Positions 1 through 7,941 of a stretch of DNA of 15,529 bases are shown here, piece after piece. The stretch is taken from contig JAEYOT010000513.1 in assembly GCA_023411445.1 (NCBI GenBank), forward strand, positions 1 to 15,529, read 5' to 3'. Each line of letters opens with the position of its first letter. Positions within the stretch are counted from its first letter, which is position 1. This DNA is from Pseudomonadota bacterium. GTDB lineage: Bacteria > Myxococcota_A > Polyangia > Polyangiales > Polyangiaceae. The notes below the pieces were generated by a model. The model made no database searches and was not told where the DNA came from. It saw only the letters and a list, made by a program, of their open reading frames with translations. A program made the translations under genes and the position numbers.

Positions 1-1885
1 CTACAACATCAACATCATCGACACGCCGGGACACGTGGACTTCACCATCGAGGTGGAGCGCGCGCTCCGCGTGCTGGATGGCGCCATCCTGGTGCTGGAC
101 TCCGGCAAGGGCGTGCAGTCGCAGTCGATCACGGTCGACCGCCAGATGAAGCGCTACCACGTGCCGCGCATCGCGTTCGTCAACAAGATGGACAACCCGG
201 GCGCGAACTACGACCGCGTCGCGGACATGCTGAAGGAAAAGCTCGGCCACCACCCGGTCAAGCTGCAGGTGCCGATCGGCGCCGAGGACAAGTTCGAGGG
301 CGTGATCGACGCCATCAACGGCAAGGCCTACTACTTCGAAGGCGCCGACGGCGAGAAGATCACCGAGAAGGATCCGCCCGCGGAGCTGGCGGAGCTCGTG
401 AAGGCGCGCCGCGCCGAGATCATCGAGAAGGTCGCGGACGTGGACGACCAGCTGGGCGAGAAGTTCCTGGCGGAAGAGCCGATCAGCGACGACGAGCTGC
501 GCGCCGCGGTGCGCCGCGCCACGCTGGCGCTCAAGATGACGCCGGTGATGTGCGGCTCCGCCTTCAAGAACAAGGGCGTGCAGCTCTTGCTCGACGGCGT
601 GCTGAACTACCTGCCGTCTCCGCCCGAGGTCGTCAACGAGGGCCACGACCAGGACAACAACGAAGCCAAGCTCGTGATCCCGAGCGACTCGACCAAGCCG
701 TTCATCGGTCTGGCGTTCAAGCTGCAGCAGGACAAGTACGGGCAGCTCACGTACTTCCGCGTCTACCAGGGCAGCGTCACGACGGGCGACACCATCTACA
801 ACATCTCCAACGAGCGCCGGAAGGTGCGCGTGCCGCGCATGTTCCGCATGCACTCGGACGATCGCGAGGAGATCCAGACGGCCGAGGCCGGCGACATCGT
901 CGCCTTCTACGGCGTGGAAGCCAGCTCGGGCGAGACGTTCACGGACGGCAAGGTCGCCGTCACGATGACGTCGATGCACGTGCCGGCCGCGGTGATCTCG
1001 CTGGCGGTAAGGCCCAAGGATCGCAACGCTGAGGCGAACTTCTCCAAGGCGCTCAACCGCTTCACCAAGGAAGATCCGACCTTCCGCGTGCACCAGGACG
1101 AGGAGAGCCAGGAGACGATCATCTCCGGCATGGGTGAGCTCCACCTCGACATCTACATGGAGCGCATGCGCCGCGAGTACAACTGCGACGTGATCGCCGG
1201 TAAGCCGCAGGTGGCCTACCGCGAGACCATCTCGCAGCGCTCGGAGATCGCCTACACGCACAAGAAGCAGACCGGCGGCTCCGGTCAGTACGCCAAGATC
1301 GGCGGCTACATCGAGCCGCTGCCCGCTGACGCGGTGGAGACCTACGAGTTCGTCGACGAGATCGTCGGCGGCGTGATCCCGCGCGAGTTCATCCCGGCGT
1401 GCGACAAGGGCTTCCGCGAGGGCATCAAGAAGGGCACCCTGATCGGCTTCCCGGTCGTGGGCGTCCGCTGCGTGCTGAACGACGGCGCTTCGCACGCGGT
1501 GGACTCGTCCGAAATGGCGTTCAAGACGGCCGCCTTGATGGGCTTCCGCGAGGCGTACAGCGGCGCCAAGCCGACCATCCTCGAGCCGATCATGAAGGTC
1601 GAGATCGAGGCGCCGGTGGAGTTCCAGGGCGCCGTCGTCGGCCAGGTGAACCAGCGCCGCGGCGTCATCCTCGAGACCAAGAGCGATGACAACGTGACCG
1701 TCACGGCCGAGGTGCCGCTGAACAGCATGTTCGGCTACTCGACGGACCTGCGCTCCGCCACGCAGGGCAAGGGCCAGTACACGATGGAGTTTGCCAAGTA
1801 CGCTCCGGTCCCCAAGCAGGAGCAGGACGAGATGGTGAAGAAGTACAAGGAGCAGCAGGCCAAGGAAGCCGCCGCTCGCAAGTAG
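1..1885 (+). CDS. fusA: Translation elongation factor G, 5' truncated (mitochondrial EF-G1/spdEFG1-like)
   Basis: This GTPase drives tRNA-mRNA translocation on the ribosome. The reading frame is open from base 2 (TAC), so the gene begins outside the window. About 627 residues are visible of a usual 690-700, and the G1 P-loop and G2 are missing. Visible GTPase motifs are DTPGH (G3) at the very start, NKMD (G4) and a CGSAF segment (G5). The rest covers domains II-V, including GMGELHLDI, HAVDSSEMAFK and MFGYSTDLRSATQGKGQYTMEF. Several blocks (YQGSVTTGDTIYN, THKKQTGGSGQYAK, EFQGAVVGQVNQRRGVI) read more like mitochondrial EF-G1 and spirochaete/deltaproteobacterial EF-G1 than like E. coli EF-G; I infer that sub-family from memory of those sequences. 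A short Lys/Ala-rich tail ends the protein. An apparent GTG start at 35 is the Val of the G3 motif, not a real start. A terminator follows directly. Confidence 0.97.
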   Translation, partial: YNINIIDTPGHVDFTIEVERALRVLDGAILVLDSGKGVQSQSITVDRQMKRYHVPRIAFVNKMDNPGANYDRVADMLKEKLGHHPVKLQVPIGAEDKFEGVIDAINGKAYYFEGADGEKITEKDPPAELAELVKARRAEIIEKVADVDDQLGEKFLAEEPISDDELRAAVRRATLALKMTPVMCGSAFKNKGVQLLLDGVLNYLPSPPEVVNEGHDQDNNEAKLVIPSDSTKPFIGLAFKLQQDKYGQLTYFRVYQGSVTTGDTIYNISNERRKVRVPRMFRMHSDDREEIQTAEAGDIVAFYGVEASSGETFTDGKVAVTMTSMHVPAAVISLAVRPKDRNAEANFSKALNRFTKEDPTFRVHQDEESQETIISGMGELHLDIYMERMRREYNCDVIAGKPQVAYRETISQRSEIAYTHKKQTGGSGQYAKIGGYIEPLPADAVETYEFVDEIVGGVIPREFIPACDKGFREGIKKGTLIGFPVVGVRCVLNDGASHAVDSSEMAFKTAALMGFREAYSGAKPTILEPIMKVEIEAPVEFQGAVVGQVNQRRGVILETKSDDNVTVTAEVPLNSMFGYSTDLRSATQGKGQYTMEFAKYAPVPKQEQDEMVKKYKEQQAKEAAARK

Positions 1886-1902
1886 GCCCTCACGCTCGTT
1901 GA

Positions 1903-1944
1903 ACGAACGCCTCGCGGCTCTGGCTGCGGGGCGTTCGTGTTTTT
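1903..1944 (+). terminator. Rho-independent terminator of fusA
   Basis: The arms 1903-1915 and 1926-1938 form a 13-bp GC-rich stem (one G-T pair) with a 10-nt loop. The sequence TGTTTTT follows to 1944. It lies between the convergent stops of fusA (1885) and the AlkB gene (1946). There is no matching A-run on the left, so it works only for rightward transcription. Confidence 0.88.
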
Positions 1945-1945
1945 G

Positions 1946-2551
1946 CTACCCCCAGTTGCCGCGAAACATCACGGAGATCCTCGGCGCGGCGTGCTTCTGC
2001 TTGGGCACTGCGTGCTCCCAGGTGCGTTGGCAGCTGCCGCCCATCACGAATAAATCGCCGAAGCCTAGCGACCAGCGGAGCTTGTGCCGGGACGACCTGG
2101 AGCGCAAAACGAACGGGCGCGGCGCGCCTAAGGAGATCGTCGCGACCAGCGCGCTCTCCATCCTGCGCGCGACGTAGTCGCCGTGCCAAGCGACGCTGTC
2201 GCGACCGTCGCGGTAGTAGCCGACGCTGACTCGCGGCAAGGCCTCGCCGTAGCGCTCCTCCAACAGGCGCCTGGCTCGCTCCAGGATCGGCGGAAGCGCG
2301 CCGTCCTCTGGCAGGGTGGCGTAGAGCCGCGGCACCAGCACCGTCTTGTCGTACATCACGCGCTGCTCCTCCCGCCAGCGCAGGCCGCCGCGCAGCTGCT
2401 CGAAGACGGTCGCCTGACCTTCCAGAAACCCGGACAGGTGCTCCACCCAAGCGCCAGGCTCGAGCTCGCGCCGTACGACCCGCTCGAAGCGCGGCGCGAG
2501 CGACGGAGCGTCGGTAGAGCCGAACAAGCCGAGCTGCGCAGGCAAGGACAC
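1946..2551 (-). CDS. alkB: AlkB-family 2-oxoglutarate/Fe(II)-dependent dioxygenase
   Basis: Enzymes of this family oxidatively demethylate alkylated bases in nucleic acids, using Fe(II) and 2-oxoglutarate. The 201-residue protein has the complete active-site set. His123-x-Asp125 (in AWHGDYVARR) and His180 (in WEHAVPK) form the iron triad. Arg191 and Arg197 (RISVMFR) form the R-x5-R pair that binds 2-oxoglutarate. A nucleotide-recognition segment precedes it (VSVGYYRDGRDS, residues 108-119). Length and order fit a compact bacterial AlkB like human ALKBH2/3. The start is GTG at 2551, chosen because no better upstream start exists in frame; no clear Shine-Dalgarno is seen. The gene converges on fusA, with the fusA terminator between them. 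The substrate (DNA, RNA or a side role) cannot be told from sequence. Confidence 0.9.
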   Translation of the reverse strand: MSLPAQLGLFGSTDAPSLAPRFERVVRRELEPGAWVEHLSGFLEGQATVFEQLRGGLRWREEQRVMYDKTVLVPRLYATLPEDGALPPILERARRLLEERYGEALPRVSVGYYRDGRDSVAWHGDYVARRMESALVATISLGAPRPFVLRSRSSRHKLRWSLGFGDLFVMGGSCQRTWEHAVPKQKHAAPRISVMFRGNWG

Positions 2552-2584
2552 ACGTGACTTTAGCGCGCCTGCCTGCCGCTGGCT

Positions 2585-2677
2585 TCATAGCAGCGCGATG
2601 AACGCCCAGGCGAGGGCTGCGACCAGCACGATCGCCCCAATAGCCACGCCTGCCACGATCTTCACGCCGCTCGCCAT
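2585..2677 (-). CDS. Possible 30-residue single-pass membrane peptide
   Basis: From ATG at 2675-2677 the frame encodes 30 residues. After a short head (MASGVK), nearly the whole peptide is one hydrophobic helix (about residues 7-30). It lies 33 bp upstream of the AlkB start on the same strand, so the two could be co-transcribed. A longer version starting at ATG 2747-2749 (54 residues) is possible. Neither start has a convincing ribosome binding site. I recognise no family. A random GC-rich frame can also give Ala/Val-rich stretches, so this is a weak call. Confidence 0.25.
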   Translation of the reverse strand: MASGVKIVAGVAIGAIVLVAALAWAFIALL

Positions 2678-2722
2678 GTGGGGCGGAGGTGCGCTGGAAC
2701 GGCGCGTATCGCTCGAGCTAGC

Positions 2723-2728
2723 TACAAT
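2723..2728 (+). promoter_or_regulatory. Candidate -10 hexamer (TACAAT) upstream of polX
   Basis: TACAAT differs from the sigma-70 consensus at one base and stands out in this GC-rich gap. It would place transcription start about 35 nt before the polX ATG. No TTGACA-like box sits 16-18 bp upstream, so support is partial. A TACAAT also occurs inside the SDR gene near 5930, which shows the motif alone is not decisive. Confidence 0.22.
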
Positions 2729-2770
2729 GGGGCGGCCGGTCGTGGCCATGCCCGAAGCCAGGCAATCGCT

Positions 2771-4438
2771 ATGCCAAGCTCCAAAGAAGTTGCTCGCTCG
2801 CTCGAGGACATGGCGTCCCTGCTCGGCTTGAGCGGTGAGCCTCGCTTCAAAGTGGAGGCCTATGAGCGCGCCGCACAAGTCGTGAGCACGCTCGGTGAAG
2901 AGCTCGCGGAGCGCGTGGAGGAAGACAGCTTGCGCGAGCTTCAAGGCATTGGGCCCGCGCTGTCCAAGCAGATTCAAGAGCTGTGGAACACGGGTAGCTC
3001 GGCGCGGCTCGAGCAGCTGCGAGCGCAGCATCCGCCGGGAGCAGCCGAGCTGGTGCGCGTGGCGGGCATGACGGCGCGGCGGATTCAGGCGATCTCGGCG
3101 GCGCTGCAGGTGGCGTCCGTGGAGCAGCTGCGAGACGCCTGCACGGCCGGCCTGGTGCGTGGGCTGCCGGGCTTTGGCGCAAAGACGGAGGCCAAGCTCC
3201 TGGCTGCGAGCGAGGCGGCGCTTCGTCCGAAGGCGACGGAGCCGGAGCCGCTCTTGCTCTCGGAAGGCCTGGTGCTCCTCGAGCGATTGCAGGCAGAGCT
3301 GGCGCACGCCGAGCTGGCCTCGTACGTGGTGGGGCCAGCTCGACGCGGCGAAGAGCTGCTGGACGGGCTCGATCTCCTGGTCACGGACGAGCCGCGCGCG
3401 TGTGAACGCCTGAGCCGTCTGCGGGTGGTGCTCCGCATCGAGCGGAAGGCGAGCAAGGTTTTTCTCGCCGATGGCGTGGTGCTACGGCTTCACGTCGCCA
3501 CCACCGAGCGCTTGGGCAACGAGCTGGTGCGGACGAGCGGCAGCGAGCAGCACGTCGCTGCTCTGGCCGAGCGCGCGGCGCAGCGTGGCGTCAGGCTGGA
3601 GAGCCGCGAATTTCGGAGCGAGGCTGAGCTGTACGGTGCGCTCGAGCTGCCGGTTGCGCCGCCGGAGCTGCGCGGTGAGCGGCTGGAGCTGACGCCGTGT
3701 GCGTTCGCCGACTTGATTCAGCTGGGGGACGTGGTGGGGCTCGTGCACTGCCACACCAGCTACTCCGATGGAAGGAACAGCGTGCTGGAGATGGCGCGCG
3801 CCGCGCACGAGCTCGGGATGCGCTACATCACGATCACGGATCATTCGCCCAGCGCGCACTACGCCGGCGGTGCGTCGATCGACGCGCTCAAGCGGCAGTG
3901 GGATGAGATCGCTCGGGCGCAGGAGCAGGTGCCGATTCGCATCCTGCGCGGCACCGAGTCCGACATCCTGAGCGACGGTAGCCTGGACTATCCCGACGCC
4001 ATCTTGGAGCAGCTGGACGTGGTGATCGCCAGCATTCACGCCCGTCACAAGCAAGATCGCTCGACCATGACCGCGCGGCTGCGGCGCGCGCTCTCGCTGC
4101 CGCTGTTCAAGGTGTGGGGACACGCGCTCGGGCGTATGCTCCGCCACCGCGACGCCATCGACTGCGACGTGCCGGAGCTGTTCGACGTGCTGGCGAGCTC
4201 GCGCGGGGCGATCGAGCTGAACGCCGATCCGCACCGGCTGGATCTTCCACCGCGGTGGATCCCGGCGGCGCGGGAGCGCGGTATTCCCTTCGTCATCTCG
4301 GTCGACGCGCACTCCACGCGTGGCTTCGCGGCGCTGCGCTATGGGGTCACGATGGCTCGCCGCGGTGGGCTGACGCGGAACGAGGTGCTGAACACGCTGC
4401 CGGCGGATGAGTTCGCCAGGGCCGTACGCCCCACTTGA
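2771..4438 (+). CDS. polX: PolX-family protein: HhH + degenerate polymerase domain + intact PHP nuclease domain
   Basis: Bacterial PolX enzymes are gap-filling repair polymerases with a PHP domain that gives 3'-5' exonuclease and related activity. This 555-residue protein has the usual layout: an N-terminal 8-kDa-like region and HhH motifs (ELQGIGPALSKQI about 56-68; GLPGFGAKTEAKL about 131-143), a nucleotidyltransferase-like region (about 165-310) and a C-terminal PHP domain (about 320-550). PHP metal ligands are all visible: His326, His328, Asp333, His358, Glu396, His423, His451, Asp512 and His514. The polymerase site is damaged. The GS motif reads GPARRG (188-193), the first Asp of the DxD pair is Gly199 (only Asp201 remains), and the third catalytic Asp aligns with Val237. 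I infer a nuclease or phosphoesterase without polymerase activity. ATG 2771 is chosen because the family's conserved N-terminus begins there; the frame is open back to GTG 2678. The VOC gene follows after 45 bp. Confidence 0.92.
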   Translation: MPSSKEVARSLEDMASLLGLSGEPRFKVEAYERAAQVVSTLGEELAERVEEDSLRELQGIGPALSKQIQELWNTGSSARLEQLRAQHPPGAAELVRVAGMTARRIQAISAALQVASVEQLRDACTAGLVRGLPGFGAKTEAKLLAASEAALRPKATEPEPLLLSEGLVLLERLQAELAHAELASYVVGPARRGEELLDGLDLLVTDEPRACERLSRLRVVLRIERKASKVFLADGVVLRLHVATTERLGNELVRTSGSEQHVAALAERAAQRGVRLESREFRSEAELYGALELPVAPPELRGERLELTPCAFADLIQLGDVVGLVHCHTSYSDGRNSVLEMARAAHELGMRYITITDHSPSAHYAGGASIDALKRQWDEIARAQEQVPIRILRGTESDILSDGSLDYPDAILEQLDVVIASIHARHKQDRSTMTARLRRALSLPLFKVWGHALGRMLRHRDAIDCDVPELFDVLASSRGAIELNADPHRLDLPPRWIPAARERGIPFVISVDAHSTRGFAALRYGVTMARRGGLTRNEVLNTLPADEFARAVRPT

Positions 4439-4483
4439 GCAGCTCGCCGTGTGGGTTGGCCCGTCCCTTGCTGACGTTGCGGT

Positions 4484-5002
4484 ATGGCTCGAGTGCAAAA
4501 GATCGTGCCCTGCTTGTGGTTCGACGAGCAGGCGGAGCAGGCCGTCAACTTCTACGTCGCGATCTTCGAGAAGGATTCGCGCGTGACGCGCGTCAGTCAC
4601 TACACCGGCGAAGGTCAGACCATCCACGGGCGCGAGCCGGGGAGCGTGATGACGGTGGAGTTCGAGCTCGCCGGTGTGTCGCTGACCGCGCTCAACGGCG
4701 GCCCACATTTCAAGTTCAACGAAGCCGTCTCGCTCCAGGTCATGTGCGAAAACCAAGCGGAGATTGACCGCTACTGGAGCCGGCTGGCGGAGGGCGGCGA
4801 CGTGAGCGCGCAGCAGTGCGGCTGGCTCAAGGATCAGTTCGGCGTCTCCTGGCAGATTGTCCCGGCCATCTTGCCGGAGCTGCTCAGCGATCCTGACGTG
4901 CAAAAGGCCAGCCGGGTGATGCGAGCCATTCTGCAGATGAAGAAGCTGGATCTGGCCGAGCTCAAACGAGCGCACGGGGGACGCACCGAACACGCTGACT
5001 GA
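4484..5002 (+). CDS. PhnB-like VOC superfamily protein (3-demethylubiquinone-9 3-methyltransferase-like domain)
   Basis: This 172-residue protein belongs to the vicinal-oxygen-chelate fold, in the sub-family often annotated PhnB or 3-dmu-9_3-mt. Diagnostic blocks are an N-terminal KIVPCLWFDEQAEQAVNFY segment (6-24), EFELAGVSLTALNGGPHFKF (59-78), the ISL-type strand VSLQVMCENQAEIDRYW (82-98), and CGWLKDQFGVSWQIVP (112-127). A C-terminal RVMRAILQMKKLDLAELKRA block (144-163) follows. These match the family over its whole length. Despite its name, the family has no proven methyltransferase role, and the substrate is unknown. ATG 4484 has no strong Shine-Dalgarno but begins exactly where the family begins. 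It sits between polX and the SDR gene, 45 bp and 49 bp away, so it could belong to one transcript with them; I see no functional logic joining the three. Confidence 0.9.
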   Translation: MARVQKIVPCLWFDEQAEQAVNFYVAIFEKDSRVTRVSHYTGEGQTIHGREPGSVMTVEFELAGVSLTALNGGPHFKFNEAVSLQVMCENQAEIDRYWSRLAEGGDVSAQQCGWLKDQFGVSWQIVPAILPELLSDPDVQKASRVMRAILQMKKLDLAELKRAHGGRTEHAD

Positions 5003-5051
5003 AATCCCGCTGGGACAGGCCGCTCGCACGGTTCCTGCACGGGGAGAGGAA

Positions 5052-6167
5052 ATGAGATCGAAAGCCTATGATGGCTGGTTGGGCGGTGCCGCTACGGTCG
5101 CGGCTGGCCTCGCGCTGTCCTGGATGTTGAGTCGTCGGCGCCGGCGCATGGACTTGCGTGGGGCGCGCGTGCTCATCACAGGTGGCTCGCGAGGGCTGGG
5201 CTTTGCGGCCGCTCGTCGCTTCTTGCTGGAAGGTGCGGAGGTGGCGATTTGCGCGCGAGACAGCGCGGAGCTGGAGCGCGCTCGCTCCGCCCTGCTTGAG
5301 GTTGCCCACGCGCGCGCGAGCGAGCTCAGTACCGAGGCAGCAAGGGTCGTAGCGTTTCGCGCCGATGTGACCGACGAGGCCGCGGTGGAGTGGTTGGTGG
5401 AAGAGACGCGCAGTGTGCTGGGCGGCATTGACGTGCTGGTAAACTGCGCGGTGGAGATCGCAGTAGGGCCGCTCGAAGCGCTTACGGTGAAGGATTTCGA
5501 GCAGGCCTTCCGTGGCATCTTCCTCGCCACCTATTGCCCGACCATGGCGGTGCTGCCGCACCTGCGTGCGCAAGGCCATGGCCGCATCGTGAACGTCACG
5601 TCCGTCGCCGGCAAGGTGCCGATCCCGCACAACGCCAGTTACGTCGTCGGCAAGTTCGCGGCGACGGGCTTCTCCGCGGTGTGCGCGACGGAGCTGAGGA
5701 AATACGGCATCCGGGTCAGTAACGTGATGCCGCCTCCGCTGCGTAACGGAGCGTGGATGAACGCGGGCTACAAAGGTCGCGTGGAAGAGGAGCTGGCGTG
5801 GTTCGTGACGGCGCTGAGCTCGCCGTTCGTGTCGATCGATCCGGAGCGCGCCGCGCGGGCGATCGTGGAGGCCGCGCGCTACGGCGACGCCGAGGTGATG
5901 GTCTCGCCCTCGGCTTGGCTACAATCCCGCGCGTACTCGCTGTTCCCCGGAGTGGCGAGCGCGGTGCTGGCAGCGTACGAGCGGCTTGGCATGCCGTCCA
6001 CGCCGCTCGGCGCGCGCGCGGCTCCGGTCGCCTCCGGCGCGGAGATCCTCGCGACCAGCGAGGATGAACGCGTGCAGCGAGTCGCGCGCCGCGGCAAGGC
6101 AGCGGCCGAGCGCTACCTGCAGCCGCTCGCCAGCAAGCTGGACGAGCAAGGTCGGCTGGCGCGCTAG
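5052..6167 (+). CDS. Membrane-anchored short-chain dehydrogenase/reductase (SDR)
   Basis: This NAD(P)-dependent oxidoreductase has a Rossmann fold. Residues about 9-27 form one hydrophobic helix followed by five Arg (28-32), which predicts an N-out/C-in anchor with the enzyme domain in the cytoplasm. The cofactor loop is TGGSRGLG (43-50), Asp105 (ADVTD) contacts adenine, and the catalytic set is Ser184, Tyr197 and Lys201 (YVVGK). The usual NNAG motif reads NCAV (131-134), which keeps the catalytic Asn. A C-terminal extension of about 100 residues (270-371) follows the core and has no motif I recognise. The start has a good Shine-Dalgarno (GGGAG at 5042-5046, five bases from ATG). A hairpin terminator lies 35 bp after the stop. 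The anchor suggests a lipophilic substrate such as a lipid, sterol or quinone, but that is inference. Confidence 0.92.
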   Translation: MRSKAYDGWLGGAATVAAGLALSWMLSRRRRRMDLRGARVLITGGSRGLGFAAARRFLLEGAEVAICARDSAELERARSALLEVAHARASELSTEAARVVAFRADVTDEAAVEWLVEETRSVLGGIDVLVNCAVEIAVGPLEALTVKDFEQAFRGIFLATYCPTMAVLPHLRAQGHGRIVNVTSVAGKVPIPHNASYVVGKFAATGFSAVCATELRKYGIRVSNVMPPPLRNGAWMNAGYKGRVEEELAWFVTALSSPFVSIDPERAARAIVEAARYGDAEVMVSPSAWLQSRAYSLFPGVASAVLAAYERLGMPSTPLGARAAPVASGAEILATSEDERVQRVARRGKAAAERYLQPLASKLDEQGRLAR

Positions 6168-6201
6168 CACACTAGAACGGGAAGCGGCTTCGGAAATCTC
6201 G

Positions 6202-6238
6202 CGTGCGACGTCCCGCGGGTGGCGTCGCGCGTTTCTTT
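6202..6238 (+). terminator. Probable Rho-independent terminator after the SDR gene
   Basis: The arms 6202-6210 and 6223-6231 form a 9-bp GC-rich stem (one G-T pair) around a 12-nt loop. TTTCTTT follows at 6232-6238. The T-run is interrupted once. Position, 35 bp after the SDR stop, fits the end of the polX-VOC-SDR block. Confidence 0.65.
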
Positions 6239-6344
6239 CGGCTGGCTGGGTGTCTGACAGCGAGACGAAGCGCGTGCAACGCTGGATGACGGCGCGCGCG
6301 TGACGGCTTGGCACGCGCGGGTGTTTCCGCATAGCGTGCGGTGA

Positions 6345-7901
6345 ATGTTCTTGCAGACCGGCGTCGTGCTCTTCGACCGGCTGCCGTCGCTGTCGGAGCT
6401 CGAGGCCGCGTTGGCTGGCGTTCCGATCGCGCGGCGGCGAGAGCGCGAAGGCAACGGCGGCTACTGGTCCGAGGGTGAAGGTATGCTGCTCGTGGAGAGC
6501 GGCTCAGGGCCCAACGGCGCCATCGCGCTCGAGCTGTTCCATCGGCCGTGGCCGGATTCGATGGGTAGCCCGGACACCGATCCGGAGCTGTTCGGCGCGT
6601 GGGCCATGCGGCAGTTTGGGCTCACCAGCTTTCCGTGGGCGCTGGCGCGAGCGGCCGCCGAGGTGCAAGGCACCCGCACGGACCACGTCGCGTTCGTCCG
6701 CCTCAACTTGTCCTACATCTTTGGTGCTAGCGACGACGCGCCGGTGTGTCCGGAGGAGCGGGGCGTGGCGGCGGAGCTTCGCGTGCTGGCGCGGCTGGGC
6801 AACTTGCTCTGCGACGTCACGGGCGCGCTGGGCTGGTTCGCGCCGAACGGAGAGGTGTGGCTCCCACTGGCAGAGGCGCGTGACCGCCTGCAGCGACAAG
6901 CCCACGGCGAGCTGGAGCTGGAGCTGTGGGTGACGACGCGGGGCTACCCGGCGGGCAAGCACCTGCTCGTGGAGACCGTGGGCGTGGCCGCGCTGAGCCC
7001 GCGCATGATGGAGGCCTACGATCACCAAGTCGTCGTCTTGCCGGACTTGGGCATCGACGGCGACGTCGTCTCACGCTTCTTGCTCGAGCTCAGCGGCGCC
7101 GCGCGTGGCGGCAGCGGCGTGGTGCCGAGCGAGCCCGTGCTCGGTCCTGGCGGGCGCTGGCTGGCGTCGCTGGTGAAGACGGATAACCCGCCGCCCCGCG
7201 AGGTCGTGCGCTGGAGGCACGAGTCGGAAGCCGACAGCTTCATCGTGTTTGCCGAGCTCGACGCTGACGAGGCCGAGCGCTGGGGTGAGCACCTCCAGGC
7301 GCAGCTCGGCGGCGACTATAGCGTGTTTCACGAGCTGATTTCGGACACCATCCACCTAGATGTGCTCGTGTTTCCGGCCACGCAGGAGCGCCGCTGTCAC
7401 GTGCTGGTGACGCAAGGCATGAGCGCCTTGCCCATGAGCGTATCCGACGAGGCGGACGATCCCCCCTTCGCCGAGCTCATGATAGCGCTCCCACCCGACT
7501 GGGTGATCGAGGGTGAGGAGGCCGACGAGGAGCGCTGGTACTGGCCGCTTCGACTCTTGAAGGGCGTCGCGCGCCTCCCTCACCTGTACGCGACGTGGCT
7601 CGCGCTGGGGCATACCATCCCCAATTCGGATCCGCCGGAGCCCTACGCGGAAGGGACCGAGCAGTGCTGCGCCATCGTCGTCCCGCCGCTGTCTTTCGGC
7701 GAAGGCTTGGGCACCTGCCAGCTATCGCCGGAAAAGACGGTGCACCTCTACGCGCTGCTTCCCATCTACGAAGACGAGATGAGCTACAAGCTCGAGCACG
7801 GCTTCCAGAAGCTGTTCGAGAAGCTGGAGGCGCGAAAGGTGACGGAGGTGCTGGACCTGAAGCGTCGCAGCGTGCTCGCCAAGCGTTTTTGGGTCGTCTG
7901 A
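6345..7901 (+). CDS. DUF4261-like / bacterial SUFU-domain protein (toxin-immunity type)
   Basis: The C-terminal part (about 345-510 of 518) is a clear bacterial suppressor-of-fused (SUFU) domain. It shows HVLVTQGMSALPM (352-364), ELMIALPPDW (377-386), the WYWPLRLLKGVARLPH block (398-413), WLALGHTIPNSDPPEP (418-433) and YALLPIYEDEM (469-479). The N-terminal part (about 1-290) looks like DUF4261, with an opening strand TGVVLFDRLPSLSELEAAL and a late TTRGY...VETVGVAAL segment; this half is less certain. In bacteria, SUFU domains occur mainly as immunity proteins of polymorphic toxin systems, acting in the cytoplasm by binding the toxin. No recognisable toxin domain lies beside it. A small cysteine-rich gene follows 61 bp downstream. 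The ATG at 6345 has only a weak ribosome site. The 177-bp gap before it holds the SDR terminator. Confidence 0.85.
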   Translation: MFLQTGVVLFDRLPSLSELEAALAGVPIARRREREGNGGYWSEGEGMLLVESGSGPNGAIALELFHRPWPDSMGSPDTDPELFGAWAMRQFGLTSFPWALARAAAEVQGTRTDHVAFVRLNLSYIFGASDDAPVCPEERGVAAELRVLARLGNLLCDVTGALGWFAPNGEVWLPLAEARDRLQRQAHGELELELWVTTRGYPAGKHLLVETVGVAALSPRMMEAYDHQVVVLPDLGIDGDVVSRFLLELSGAARGGSGVVPSEPVLGPGGRWLASLVKTDNPPPREVVRWRHESEADSFIVFAELDADEAERWGEHLQAQLGGDYSVFHELISDTIHLDVLVFPATQERRCHVLVTQGMSALPMSVSDEADDPPFAELMIALPPDWVIEGEEADEERWYWPLRLLKGVARLPHLYATWLALGHTIPNSDPPEPYAEGTEQCCAIVVPPLSFGEGLGTCQLSPEKTVHLYALLPIYEDEMSYKLEHGFQKLFEKLEARKVTEVLDLKRRSVLAKRFWVV

Positions 7902-7941
7902 GCGGTTTCTTGGCAACTGGGCGGGGGACTGGTCGAACGGC

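Noticed and set aside
2678..2770. Upstream extension of polX to GTG 2678
   Set aside because: The extra 31 residues do not resemble any PolX start, while the conserved N-terminus begins right after ATG 2771.
3482..5029. Leftward open frame of 515 codons opposite polX and the VOC gene
   Set aside because: It spans two well-supported genes and an intergenic gap on the other strand, with His/Arg/Gln-rich low-complexity content typical of antisense frames in GC-rich DNA.
5927..5934. TACAAT-like promoter element within the SDR gene
   Set aside because: It lies inside a conserved coding region, without a -35 box and with no gene starting nearby.
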